Shown here in pieces: positions 34,596 to 43,634 of a stretch of 64,000 nt of DNA. Position 1 is the first letter of the stretch, and every line of letters begins with the position of its first letter. The DNA comes from Caldifarciminota bacterium (GTDB lineage Bacteria > Hydrothermota > UBA3073), in NCBI GenBank assembly GCA_030606335.1, contig JAUWGP010000005.1, positions 36,280 through 100,279 of the forward strand, written 5' to 3'. The notes below the pieces were generated by a model. The model had not been told where the DNA came from. It was given only the letters and a program-made list of their open reading frames with translations, and ran no database searches. The position numbers and the translations under genes are program-made.

Positions 34596-37190
34596 ATGGG
34601 TAATAACTCAAGATATAATCATAAGGATATAGAGGAAAAATGGCTTTCTTACTGGAACAAAGAGAAACTGAATCATGCAGAGATAAATCCAGATAAAAAG
34701 AAGTATACTATCTCTATGCCTCCACCGAATGTTACAGACATACTACATCTTGGACATGCCCTTAACAACACTATCCAGGATATATATATAAGGTGGAAGA
34801 GAATGCAGGGTTATGAGGCACTCTGGGTTCCTGGTTCAGACCATGCATCCATTGCAACACAGGTTGTTGTTGAAAAAGAATTACCAGATGGAACGACCAA
34901 GGAGGATATAGGAAGGGATAAATTCCTGGAGATATTGTGGAATTGGGTCGAAAAGAAGAAAGACTATATAATAACCCAATTGAAAAGAATCGGATGTTCT
35001 GCAGATTTCAGAAGGACACAATTTACCCTTGACCCTGGTCTTTCTACTGCTGTAAAGGAGGCATTTTTAATACTTTACCAAAAAGGCTATATTTATAGAG
35101 GAGATTATGTCGTAAACTGGTGCCCGAGATGTCAGACAGCACTTTCCAATGAAGAGGTAGAGTATAAGGATGAAGACGGTAGTCTTTATTATATTAGATA
35201 CCAACTTAAAAATTCGAAATTCGAAATTCGAAATTCGAAATTTGTTACTGTTGCTACTACTAGACCCGAGACCATGTTGGGTGATACTGCGGTGGCAGTC
35301 CATCCTGATGATGTTAGATATAAGAAATATATAGGTTCTACAGTAATACTTCCACTTGTTGAGAAGGAAATACCAGTTATAGCAGATTCCCTTGTGGATT
35401 GTGAATTTGGTACTGGTGTGGTTAAGGTTACACCTGCACATGATTCAGACGATTTTGATATTGGGAAGAGAAATGGACTTGAAAGGGTTGTAATTATGGA
35501 CAGGAAGGGCAGAATAAATGAGAATGGAGGAAAATATGCAGGTCTTACAAGAGAGGATGCAAGAGATGCGATTCTGAAAGACTTAAAAAAGGATGGATTA
35601 TTAGAGAAGGTTGAATCCTATAAACACTCTGTTGGAGAGTGTTATAGATGCCATACAAAGGTTGAACCCTATCTTTCAAGGCAGTGGTTTCTAAGTATGA
35701 ATGAGCTTGCAAAACCAGCAATAGAAGCAGTTGAAAAGGGTATAGTAAGATTTTATCCCGAAAGGTGGACTAATGTTTATCTCTCCTGGATGAAAAATAT
35801 AAAGCCATGGTGTATCTCTCGACAACTATGGTGGGGTCACACAATACCTGTATGGTATTGTATGGATAAGATGAATGAAGAATGCAAGAAGAAGGATGGT
35901 ATAGTTGTAGCGAGAGAAAAACCCGAGAGGTGTCCATACTGTGGGTCGGAGAATATTGTTCAGGATACTGATGTTCTTGACACATGGTTTTCATCCTGGC
36001 TCTGGCCCTTTTCGACTCTTGGATGGCCAAAAAAGAATCCCGATCTTGATTATTTCTATCCAACTGATCTCCTTGTAACAGCACCAGAGATAATATTCTT
36101 CTGGGTTGCGAGAATGATTATGGCAAGTTACTTTTTTACCGGAACATACCCGTTCAAGGATGTCTATCTTCATGGAACAGTCAGGGATAAGATTGGCAGA
36201 AAGATGTCAAAATCACTCGGTAACGGGATAGACCCTTTAGAAATAATAAAGCAGTATAGTACAGACTCACTTAGATTTTCCATACTCGCTGTTGCCGGTG
36301 AAGGGCAGGATCCACGCATAGAGGAACGCACATTTGAACTTGGTAGGAATTTCTGTAACAAACTATGGAATGCAAACCGATTGCTTGAAATATTAAAGGA
36401 AACGCATGAATGTATATCCTATGAACTTGACCTGGCTGATAGATGGATAATCTCAAGGCTTAACTGTGTTATAGAAGATATCAATAGAGCACTATCGTCC
36501 TACAGATTGCATGAGGCGATTATGCGTATATATGAGTTCTTCTGGCATGAATACTGTGATTTCTATCTCGAAATTATAAAGGATACAGGGCATATAGACA
36601 CTGGTTATGAAGTGTTTACAAATATTCTACGTTTACTCCATCCGTTTATGCCATTTATAACGGAAGAGTTATATACCGGTGATGGTTCGATAATGATTTC
36701 TGAGTATCCAAAAAAGGATAGAAGAGATACAGAGATAGAGGGTATTTTCAACACAACAATAGAGATAATAACTGATATAAGAAATGCAAAAACATCCTTT
36801 GGTATTCCTGTAAAGAAAGAGATACCAGTATATATAAAATATAAGGAACTCAAGTTGGTTAAACAGTATATTAAAACACTTTCTTTTTTAGAGGAATTCC
36901 TAACAGAAAAGCCTGAACAAGGGATAAGAAGAGCCTCACATGATTATGAGATAGTTATTCCCCTGGTTGGAGTAATCGATGTACAAAAGGAGAGGACAAG
37001 ATTACAGAGAGAAATTTCTGCATTGGAGAAGCTACTACAAAAGACCAAAAATAATCTTTCTAATACTGATTTTTTGAAAAAGGCAGATCCACAGGTTATA
37101 GAGAATACGAGGAGAAGAGAGAAGGAATTGGGGAAAAAACTCGTAATATTAAAACAGGATTTTGGGGAGTTTAGGAATAATAACATTTAA
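34596..37190 (+). CDS. valS: Valyl-tRNA synthetase
   Basis: Charges tRNA-Val. Class Ia signatures: PPPNVTDILHLGHAL (HIGH-type motif), the editing-domain VATTRPETMLGD, CISRQLWWGHTIPVWYC, KMSKSLGNG and a C-terminal coiled coil (VQKERTRLQREISALEKLL). Length (864 aa) is normal. An unusual stretch of about 14 residues (KNSKFEIRNSKF) in the editing domain is encoded by five heptamers at 35210-35244 and sits in a hairpin loop, so function should be kept. It is tightly linked to the upstream epimerase/GT genes, an uncommon operon context. Confidence 0.97.
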   Translation: MGNNSRYNHKDIEEKWLSYWNKEKLNHAEINPDKKKYTISMPPPNVTDILHLGHALNNTIQDIYIRWKRMQGYEALWVPGSDHASIATQVVVEKELPDGTTKEDIGRDKFLEILWNWVEKKKDYIITQLKRIGCSADFRRTQFTLDPGLSTAVKEAFLILYQKGYIYRGDYVVNWCPRCQTALSNEEVEYKDEDGSLYYIRYQLKNSKFEIRNSKFVTVATTRPETMLGDTAVAVHPDDVRYKKYIGSTVILPLVEKEIPVIADSLVDCEFGTGVVKVTPAHDSDDFDIGKRNGLERVVIMDRKGRINENGGKYAGLTREDARDAILKDLKKDGLLEKVESYKHSVGECYRCHTKVEPYLSRQWFLSMNELAKPAIEAVEKGIVRFYPERWTNVYLSWMKNIKPWCISRQLWWGHTIPVWYCMDKMNEECKKKDGIVVAREKPERCPYCGSENIVQDTDVLDTWFSSWLWPFSTLGWPKKNPDLDYFYPTDLLVTAPEIIFFWVARMIMASYFFTGTYPFKDVYLHGTVRDKIGRKMSKSLGNGIDPLEIIKQYSTDSLRFSILAVAGEGQDPRIEERTFELGRNFCNKLWNANRLLEILKETHECISYELDLADRWIISRLNCVIEDINRALSSYRLHEAIMRIYEFFWHEYCDFYLEIIKDTGHIDTGYEVFTNILRLLHPFMPFITEELYTGDGSIMISEYPKKDRRDTEIEGIFNTTIEIITDIRNAKTSFGIPVKKEIPVYIKYKELKLVKQYIKTLSFLEEFLTEKPEQGIRRASHDYEIVIPLVGVIDVQKERTRLQREISALEKLLQKTKNNLSNTDFLKKADPQVIENTRRREKELGKKLVILKQDFGEFRNNNI
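35210..35244 (+). repeat. AAATTCG heptamer array inside valS
   Basis: Four exact AAATTCG units and a fifth AAATTTG, in register and within the reading frame. Three units equal seven codons, producing the repeated peptide NSKFEIR/NSKF. A degenerate relative (AAATTTGAAATTGGAAATTC) occurs in the intergenic region near 47752. Confidence 0.95.
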
Positions 37191-37458
37191 CCCTCGGTTG
37201 AGATGGGTCATTGAAACCTTTATAACACAAGTGGAGTAACGAGAGGAGTGACAGTCTTTAGACTGTTAATGATAATATTAATTTACAGATAACTTAATTA
37301 CTTAATTGCTTAATAACTAATTTAAATGAGATTGCCACACTCACTTCGTTCGTTCGCAATGACAGAGTGCGACTTATGTTATTGCGAGGAGTCCGTCGTA
37401 CTTCTTGACGGATGACGAAGCAATCGCATTTTGATATTTGATTTTTTTAGTATATATT
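37191..37458. repeat. Repeat-bearing gap before upp
   Basis: Contains GAGATTGCCACACTCACTTC...TTCGCAATGACAG (37324-37365) and a second arm ATTGCGAGGAGTCCGTC...GACGAAGCAATCGCATTT (37380-37434), members of the same element seen at 19.5 and 41.1 kb. A T-rich TTTGATATTTGATTTTTT tract directly precedes the upp start. Confidence 0.75.
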
Positions 37459-38097
37459 ATGGTTCATGTTATAGACCATCCTATTGTGCAAAATGAACTT
37501 ACAATTTTGAGGAATATTGCTACTAAATCGTTTAATTTCAGGAATAGTCTCAAAAAGATAACTACATTTCTCTTGTATGAAATGATGCGGAATACAAGAA
37601 CAACCCGGATGGAGGTAGATACATCACTTGGTAAATCGGAAGGATTAGTTATGGATGAAATTATTTTTATTACTGTGTTACGAGCAGGTATACCGATGCT
37701 CGAAACCGCACTTGACATTTTTCCCAATGCCCAAGGGGGTTTTGTTGGCATTAAAAGGGATAAAGAGAGTCTATATCCAATTGTCTACTATGTAAATCTT
37801 CCTAATGCTACAGGGGATGCATTTTTCCTCGACCCAATGGTAGCAACAGCCGGTACCGTTGTAAAAGCAATAAAGATTCTTTGTGAAAGAGGATGTAAAC
37901 CAAAGGGAATAGTAAGTATAATATCCTCAAGAAAAGCAGTAGAAATTTTAACTAAGAAATACCCATCAGTAGATATAGTAACAGCAGCAGTTGATGAAAA
38001 GCTAAATAAAAATGGTTATATAGTTCCCGGTCTTGGTGACTGCGGGGATAGATACTATAATAATATCAAATATCAAAAATCAAATATTAAAAATTAA
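37459..38097 (+). CDS. upp: Uracil phosphoribosyltransferase
   Basis: Salvages uracil to UMP using PRPP. Diagnostic are VLRAGIPMLETA, the PRPP loop as DPMVATAGTVVKAI, and the uracil-binding C-terminal GLGDCGDRYY. The ATG at 37459 gives the family start VHVIDHPIVQNELTILRN; an upstream TTG at 37438 lies in repeat DNA. Relatives end shortly after GDRxFGT. Here ten further residues (NNIKYQKSNIKN) come from an AATATCA-type heptamer tract that also supplies the stop codon, so the 3' end has been rewritten by the repeat. Confidence 0.95.
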   Translation: MVHVIDHPIVQNELTILRNIATKSFNFRNSLKKITTFLLYEMMRNTRTTRMEVDTSLGKSEGLVMDEIIFITVLRAGIPMLETALDIFPNAQGGFVGIKRDKESLYPIVYYVNLPNATGDAFFLDPMVATAGTVVKAIKILCERGCKPKGIVSIISSRKAVEILTKKYPSVDIVTAAVDEKLNKNGYIVPGLGDCGDRYYNNIKYQKSNIKN

Positions 38098-38212
38098 GGA
38101 TGACAGTACATAATAATATCAAAAATCAAAAATAAAATATCAAAATGAAGGATAATAATACATAATAATATAAAAAAATTAAAAATAAAATATCAAAACG
38201 AATGAAAAAATT
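38062..38212 (+). repeat. AATATCA-type heptamer tract overlapping the upp 3' end
   Basis: Begins inside upp (AATATCAAATATCAAAAATC) and continues as degenerate copies to about 38210. Reverse-sense copies (TTTAATATTTGATATTTAAT) follow just upstream of ileS. Confidence 0.8.
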
Positions 38213-38283
38213 AAACAACAGTATCAAGTATAAGGTATCAGTAACAGTTACCTGGTATATCGCTATACAAAAGCATTTTGTTT

Positions 38284-38326
38284 TTAATATTTGATATTTA
38301 ATATTTGATGTTTTTTCTTACGGGGG
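38284..38326 (+). promoter_or_regulatory. T-rich leader with GGGGG ribosome-binding site (ileS)
   Basis: TTAATATTTGATATTTAATA, then TTTGATGTTTTTTCTTAC, GGGGG (38322-38326), 4 nt and ATG. Same order and same 4-nt spacing as before yjbQ and the DUF4139 gene. Confidence 0.6.
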
Positions 38327-38330
38327 CAAG

Positions 38331-41057
38331 ATGGATTATAGTAAGACTGTAAATCTTCCAAGAACAGATTTCTCTATGAGAGCGAATCTTAAGGAGAAGG
38401 AGCCTGAGATTCTCTCATTCTGGGAAAATGAGGAAATTTATAAAAAATTAATAGAAAGGGATGGAGATTATTACATACTGCATGATGGTCCTCCCTATGC
38501 TAATGGTGAATTACATATTGGTCATGCCTTAAATAAGATTTTAAAAGATTTTATTGTAAGGTTTAAGTCGCTATCTGGTTATAAGACTCCTTTTATACCA
38601 GGGTGGGACTGTCATGGTATGCCAATTGAACATAAGGTAACTAAGATGATGAAGAAAACTGGCACAAGGGAAGAGGTGAGGAACCGTTGTCGAGCATATG
38701 CGGAGAAATATGTAAATGTACAGAGAGAACAGTTTAAAAGGCTTGGTATAATTGGTGATTGGGAAAACCCGTATGTCACCTATGATAAGAAATATGAAGC
38801 AGATGTCTTAAGAGTACTAAAGGCGCTCTTAAATGATGGTTATATATACAGGGAAAGGCGTCCAATTCATTGGTGTGTAAAGTGCAAGACTGCCCTTGCA
38901 GAAGCAGAACTTGAATATGAGGAACATATCTCACCCTCCATTTTTATAAGATTTGCAATTAAATCCACAGATAATAAGATTCTAAAGAATGCATCTTTTC
39001 TTGTTTGGACAACTACACCATGGACTATTCCAGCAAATGTAGCTCTTGCCGTAGGGAAAGAAATAGACTACACGCTTGTTGAAACAGAAAGAGGTAAATT
39101 TATTCTTGCCACCACAAGACTTACCTCTCTCGATGAGATAGGACTTCCTTACAGAAAGATTCAAAATATATATGGTGATAAACTAAAAGATATTAAGGTT
39201 TCTCATCCACTTTTTAATAGAGAATCTGTAGTTATATTTGCAGATTTTGTGTCAACCGAGGAGGGAACTGGTGTAGTGCACATTGCTCCTGGACATGGAT
39301 ACGAGGATTATCTTGTTGGAAAGAAATACAACCTGGCTATCCTTTCTCCTGTTGATGAGGAAGGCATGTTTACTGAAGAGGCAGGTGAATTTTCAGGAGA
39401 AGAAATATTCTCAGCTAATAATGATATTATAAAAGCACTTGAGAGGAATAATAATCTAATGTATTCAGATAGTATTTCACACTCCTATCCTCACTGTTGG
39501 AGATGTGGTTCGCCAGTTATATTCCGTGCAACCCCCCAGTGGTTTGTAAGAATAGATCACAATGAACTAAGGTCTAAGTGTCTGGATTGGGTGGATAAAT
39601 TGCAATGGGTACCAAGATGGTCCAAAGAGAGAATGAGGGATTCGATTTCGAATAGACCTGATTGGTGTATATCCAGACAACGCAACTGGGGAGTGCCAAT
39701 ACCTGCATTGTACTGTGAGAAGTGTGGTAATACATTCATTAATAACGAGATTGTCGAGAGGGCGATTCACCTTGTAGAAAAGGCGGGTTCAGATGCCTGG
39801 TTTGAAGGAAAGGGAGAAATAGAGAGTGGATTGAAGTGCCCTGAATGCGAGGGTGAGAGATTGAGGAGGGAAAATGACATTCTTGATGTATGGTTCGAGT
39901 CATCATCAAGTTTCAAGGCAGTAGTTGAGAAGAGGCTTTGTATGCCTTCAGACCTTTATGTTGAGGCTGTTGATCAGCATCGTGGATGGTTTCAACTCTC
40001 TCTAATTTTGAGTATGGCCTTGAGAGAAGAATCCCCATTCAGGACATGTCTTACTCATGGATTGGTGCTCGATGTAGAGAAGAAGAAGATGTCAAAGAAA
40101 CTCGGGAATGTGATGTCTCCACAGGTAATAGTCAAACAATTTGGTGCCGACATACTAAGGCTTTATTTCGCCTCAGTCGACTATACAAGGGATATGGAAT
40201 TTGGTGAGGAATCTCTCGAAGCAGCAATACTTTCATACAGAAAAGTAAGAAATACTTTCAGGTATGCACTTGCAAACCTTTATGACTTCGATAATACTCA
40301 ATCAATAAATGTGAATAGTTTTATATCAATTGACAGGTTCATTCTTTCCACCCTACAGGTATTGATTAAGAAGGTTGGAAATGCTTATAATGAATTTGAT
40401 TTCCATCGTGCTTACTCTCTTCTTTTCGATTACTCTAACATTACTCTTTCTCGGTTTTATTACGATATTCTCAAGGACAGGTTGTATACATACGGTGCTA
40501 ATTCTCCTGAGAGGAAATCTGCGCAGAATGTGTTATACCAAGTATTAAAAGCATTATCAGTATTATTTTCACCAATACTTCCATTTACCACCGAAGAGAT
40601 CTGGCAGAAGGCAGGATTTGTTGGTAGTGTTCACCTTCAAAGTGTTCCCACGGCTGATGCTAACCTGATTGATGAAAATCTCATGCAGAAATGGGAAAAA
40701 CTGGTATCAGTAAGAGATAATGTCCTTTCCCCGCTTGAGATTGCAAGAAGAGAAAAATTAATTGGAAATTCATTAGAGGCGAAGGTGCGTTTGTTTAGCT
40801 ATGATATAGATGAGGTTAAAATCTTGAAAGAGTTTGAGAGTGAATTGCCATCCTTATTTATTGTATCCCAGGTTGAATTAGTTGAGAAAGAGGGTGATAT
40901 ATCGGGAACAAGGGTCAACGATGTAGTGGTTGATATCATAGGAGCAGAAGGTAAAAAGTGTCCAAGGTGTTGGGTATATTCGAAGATAATTGGTCAGGAC
41001 CCTAAACATCCCATGATATGTAGTAAATGTGTTAAAGCCTTAAGAGAAGATGGATAG
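38331..41057 (+). CDS. ileS: Isoleucyl-tRNA synthetase
   Basis: Charges tRNA-Ile. Signatures: YANGELHIGHALNK (HIGH motif), WDCHGMPIEHKV, the editing motif VWTTTPWTIPAN, CISRQRNWGVPIP, KMSKKLGNV (Lys instead of the usual Ser at the fifth place), and a C-terminal zinc knuckle CPRCW ... CSKC. Length (908 aa) is typical of the bacterial type with the C-terminal zinc site. The start follows a GGGGG site. It lies downstream of valS and upp on the same strand but is separated from them by repeats. Confidence 0.97.
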   Translation: MDYSKTVNLPRTDFSMRANLKEKEPEILSFWENEEIYKKLIERDGDYYILHDGPPYANGELHIGHALNKILKDFIVRFKSLSGYKTPFIPGWDCHGMPIEHKVTKMMKKTGTREEVRNRCRAYAEKYVNVQREQFKRLGIIGDWENPYVTYDKKYEADVLRVLKALLNDGYIYRERRPIHWCVKCKTALAEAELEYEEHISPSIFIRFAIKSTDNKILKNASFLVWTTTPWTIPANVALAVGKEIDYTLVETERGKFILATTRLTSLDEIGLPYRKIQNIYGDKLKDIKVSHPLFNRESVVIFADFVSTEEGTGVVHIAPGHGYEDYLVGKKYNLAILSPVDEEGMFTEEAGEFSGEEIFSANNDIIKALERNNNLMYSDSISHSYPHCWRCGSPVIFRATPQWFVRIDHNELRSKCLDWVDKLQWVPRWSKERMRDSISNRPDWCISRQRNWGVPIPALYCEKCGNTFINNEIVERAIHLVEKAGSDAWFEGKGEIESGLKCPECEGERLRRENDILDVWFESSSSFKAVVEKRLCMPSDLYVEAVDQHRGWFQLSLILSMALREESPFRTCLTHGLVLDVEKKKMSKKLGNVMSPQVIVKQFGADILRLYFASVDYTRDMEFGEESLEAAILSYRKVRNTFRYALANLYDFDNTQSINVNSFISIDRFILSTLQVLIKKVGNAYNEFDFHRAYSLLFDYSNITLSRFYYDILKDRLYTYGANSPERKSAQNVLYQVLKALSVLFSPILPFTTEEIWQKAGFVGSVHLQSVPTADANLIDENLMQKWEKLVSVRDNVLSPLEIARREKLIGNSLEAKVRLFSYDIDEVKILKEFESELPSLFIVSQVELVEKEGDISGTRVNDVVVDIIGAEGKKCPRCWVYSKIIGQDPKHPMICSKCVKALREDG

Positions 41058-41561
41058 TTGGAAAGTTGGTTAGTTTGTTGGTTTGAACTGTTCACTATCT
41101 TCGGCAGGCAGGTAAGTCTCTGTTAAATGAGTGAGATTGCCACACTCACTTCGTTCGCAATGACAGCTTTTTGGAGTACCCCGCTTTGGCGGGGTAAGCA
41201 ATAACCCCGTATAGTATTTTATGGAGTGTTCTATGGAGTGCATTAACCGTGTTAATGCACCACTGTGACGCGGTCACAGCACTCCAAAGTCTATAAATGG
41301 TAGCCGCAGGCTTCGGGGCACCACGCCAAAGGTGGGGGTCGTGCGAACGACAGAAAACAGGTAATTGTCATTTGTCATAAAAGAAATCTAAAATCGTCAA
41401 TCGTTTACTCTGCTTGTCCTGTAGCACAGTGTACAGGGTGAAATGTAGCCTGCCCCGTGGAAGCGGAGCTATTCAACGGGGTATCTATTTCATCAGGGTC
41501 AATTTAAAGTCTCTGTTAAGTATGTTTTTTTCACTACCTCGATAGTCAACCGGAGGGAAAT
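41058..41561. repeat. Intergenic repeat field, no gene
   Basis: Holds a GAGATTGCCACACTCACTTC...CGCAATGACAG copy (41131-41165), a hairpin TACCCCGC..GCGGGGTA near 41177, the three-way-junction palindrome at 41234-41286, and palindromic words CCCCGTGGAAGCGGAGCT...AACGGGG. The latter joins a partial copy of the 33-bp element (41480-41500). The GGAGGG site of the DksA-type gene ends the gap. Confidence 0.75.
41234..41286. repeat. Cloverleaf-like nested inverted repeat
   Basis: Outer arms TGGAGTG (41234-41240) and CACTCCA (41280-41286) enclose two perfect hairpins: GCATTAAC-CGT-GTTAATGC and CTGTGAC-GCG-GTCACAG. This forms a three-way junction as single-stranded DNA or RNA. A relative built on the same TGGAGTGC word is at 49160-49208. 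Confidence 0.85.
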
Positions 41562-41933
41562 ATGAACAAGAAGAATCTGGAATATTTTGAGAATCTTCTC
41601 CTTGAAAAGAGGAAGCGGAAGATAGTGGAATTACAGGATATCGAAGGAAGAATTAGAGTGAGTCAGCAGGACTATACATCAGAATTATCTCTCTATCCTG
41701 ACCATGAGGCTGATATAGCATCTGATGCGGAATCAAGAGAGGAAAATGTACATATCGCTGGGAACAGGGCTGATATATTGGGTAAAATAGATCGTGCTTT
41801 GAAAAAGATAAGCAACAATGGGTATGGAATATGTGAGGATTGCGGTAAAGAGATCGAGAGAAAAAGGCTTGAGTGTATACCCTATGCAAGGTACTGTATT
41901 AAATGTGAGGAAATAAGAGAGGGAAAGAAATGA
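41562..41933 (+). CDS. DksA/TraR-family C4 zinc-finger protein
   Basis: A 123-residue protein. It has an N-terminal coiled coil, an acidic region (DHEADIASDAES) and a C-terminal zinc finger CEDCGKEIERKRLECIPYARYCIKC with four cysteines. DksA-type proteins insert their coiled coil into the RNA polymerase secondary channel and modulate initiation with ppGpp. Shorter members like this have varied roles. A GGAGGG site precedes the ATG, and its stop overlaps the lspA start by 4 bp, an arrangement often seen for dksA-like and lspA genes. Confidence 0.92.
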   Translation: MNKKNLEYFENLLLEKRKRKIVELQDIEGRIRVSQQDYTSELSLYPDHEADIASDAESREENVHIAGNRADILGKIDRALKKISNNGYGICEDCGKEIERKRLECIPYARYCIKCEEIREGKK

Positions 41934-42361
41934 GATATCTACCCATCTGTTTTATCGTAATCATAGCAGATCAGGTGTCAAAGTATGCTGTTACACGTTT
42001 TATTGATTTCAATGAACAGGTGAAGGTTCTGGGTAATTTTATTATCTTAACTAATGTTAGAAATCCCGGAGCTGTTTTCGGAATTCCAGTTGGTCCATTC
42101 TTTCTTTATATTGTTTGTGCTGCGTGTATAATTCTATTTATCTATACAATAAGAAAAAGGTCTGTGCTGTTTTCTGTAATATTAGGTGGGGCTATTGGTA
42201 ATTTGATAGATAGAATAAGACTAGATAGTGTCATCGACTTCATAGATATACAAATAGGAAATTTTACCTGGCCGACCTTTAATTTAGCAGATTCATGTAT
42301 AACAATTGGAGTTATCTTGCTTCTTATAATCATGCTGAGGAAAAAAAGTGTGGTAGAATAA
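41930..42361 (+). CDS. lspA: Lipoprotein signal peptidase
   Basis: Signal peptidase II, an aspartic protease with four membrane helices that cleaves prolipoprotein signal peptides before the lipidated Cys. The conserved blocks are DQVSKYAV, NPGAVFGI, GGAIGNLIDRI and FNLADSCITIG, with the catalytic Asp pair in NLIDR and NLADS. Length (143 aa) is at the short end of normal. It overlaps the DksA-type gene by 4 bp, and a GT4 gene starts 10 bp later. Confidence 0.95.
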   Translation: MRYLPICFIVIIADQVSKYAVTRFIDFNEQVKVLGNFIILTNVRNPGAVFGIPVGPFFLYIVCAACIILFIYTIRKRSVLFSVILGGAIGNLIDRIRLDSVIDFIDIQIGNFTWPTFNLADSCITIGVILLLIIMLRKKSVVE

Positions 42362-42371
42362 TAATTCTCAA

Positions 42372-43457
42372 ATGCATATTGCTCTTATTTCAGTAGAGGT
42401 TTCAAAACTGGGTGGTGTTGAAAGGTATGCATATAATGCATCAAAACTCCTGAACCCCTTTGTATTTACAAACAAGTCAGAAGATGCCAACTTTGTAAGG
42501 CATGTTCCTTCTATAAGATGGCCTGATTTATTGAGAAAAGGTATATTCCCTTTTCTCTCCACCTTGTTATGCAGAAGAAGTAGATTTGACATAGTCCATT
42601 CAATGGGTGTATCTCATCTTTTTCCTCACTGTATTACAGCTCATACATCTTCCAAAAGCACGCTAAAACTCCTTCACAAGAATAAGCTCTTCTTGCGTCT
42701 ATCTCCCTTAAGGAGGTTTTATTGGAATATTAGACTCTTAATCCCAACCCTGATGGAGAGATGGCTTTACAGGAAAAATATACCAATTATCTCAGTCTCG
42801 GATATGCTTAAGAGGAGATTAATAAAAGATTATTGCATTCCGAAGTATAGAATATATGTGAGATATCCGGGTGTTGATACGGAGGAGTTTCGACCAAGCC
42901 AGAAATTGAGAGATAAAACGCGAAATATTCTCGGGTTAGAAGGTATTGTATTTCTTTTTGTGGGTGGTCAGGATAAACGTAAGGGGCTTCCCAATCTTAT
43001 TAAAGCTTTAAGAGATATGAAGGCTACTCTCCTTATATGCAGAGGAGATTGTAAAGGCAGGTCTTATAACCACCCATCAGCACCTAATTTATTTTATCTG
43101 GATAAGGATACCTTCAGTATGTCAGCATTGTATAATGCATGTGATCTATTGGTGCTACCAAGTCACTTCGACAGCTTTGGATTCCCTGTTTTAGAAGCAA
43201 TGAGCTGCGGTTGTCCCGTATTGGTTTCAAAATATGTTGGCGCTAAAGAGATAATAAATAATAATGCTGGACTAATCATTGAAGATCCGGATGACATAAA
43301 TGAGATTAGAGAGAAGATTAAGCTCATTGTTGGCGATAGGAAAAGATTAAAAGATATGGGAGATGAGGCAAGGAGGGTTGCAGCAAGATATGATATGGTT
43401 TATTTTAAAAATAGTCTCATTAATTTCTATAAGTCAAAAGTTAAATGGGACAAGTAA
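42372..43457 (+). CDS. GT4-family glycosyltransferase
   Basis: A 361-residue GT-B enzyme. It has the N-terminal EVSKLGGVERYAYN glycine loop, a donor site with FVGGQDKRKGLPNLIKAL, and the E-x7-E region FDSFGFPVLEAMSCGCPV, here with Asp-Ser at the first position instead of the usual Glu. It resembles LPS core or O-antigen transferases such as WaaG-like enzymes. The short gap after lspA suggests co-transcription. It is followed by a heptamer array and then by convergent lipid A genes, consistent with LPS or a related surface glycan. Confidence 0.85.
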   Translation: MHIALISVEVSKLGGVERYAYNASKLLNPFVFTNKSEDANFVRHVPSIRWPDLLRKGIFPFLSTLLCRRSRFDIVHSMGVSHLFPHCITAHTSSKSTLKLLHKNKLFLRLSPLRRFYWNIRLLIPTLMERWLYRKNIPIISVSDMLKRRLIKDYCIPKYRIYVRYPGVDTEEFRPSQKLRDKTRNILGLEGIVFLFVGGQDKRKGLPNLIKALRDMKATLLICRGDCKGRSYNHPSAPNLFYLDKDTFSMSALYNACDLLVLPSHFDSFGFPVLEAMSCGCPVLVSKYVGAKEIINNNAGLIIEDPDDINEIREKIKLIVGDRKRLKDMGDEARRVAARYDMVYFKNSLINFYKSKVKWDK

Positions 43458-43458
43458 A

Positions 43459-43634
43459 ATGTTAGATGTGAAATGTTTAATGTTAAATATTGAAGGTGAT
43501 AGGTAATGGTAGGAGCCCCGCCAAAGGCGGGGCGAAAAGGGAAGTGGGAATGTGAAATGTTAATTAGTTGAATAGTTGATTGTGGAATGTTGAATGAAGA
43601 TTAGAGACATGTAAAAAAGGAAAAAGTGAAAAGG
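43459..43634 (+). repeat. Heptamer array and GTAGGAGC hairpin downstream of the GT4 gene
   Basis: ATGTTAG, ATGTGAA, ATGTTTA, ATGTTAA, ATATTGA in register from 43459, then a hairpin GTAGGAGCCCCGCCAAAGGC...GGGGCG at 43509-43535, then octamer-type words. The heptamers run in the sense of the GT4 gene. Confidence 0.8.

Noticed and set aside
37191..37458. T-box or other riboswitch near the valS, upp and ileS genes
   Set aside because: The gaps consist of known repeat words; no specifier loop, T-box sequence or terminator/antiterminator pair is visible.
41234..41286. tRNA or tmRNA-like gene suggested by cloverleaf shape
   Set aside because: Only 53 bp, no T arm sequence, no acceptor stem of tRNA type, and loops of 3 nt.
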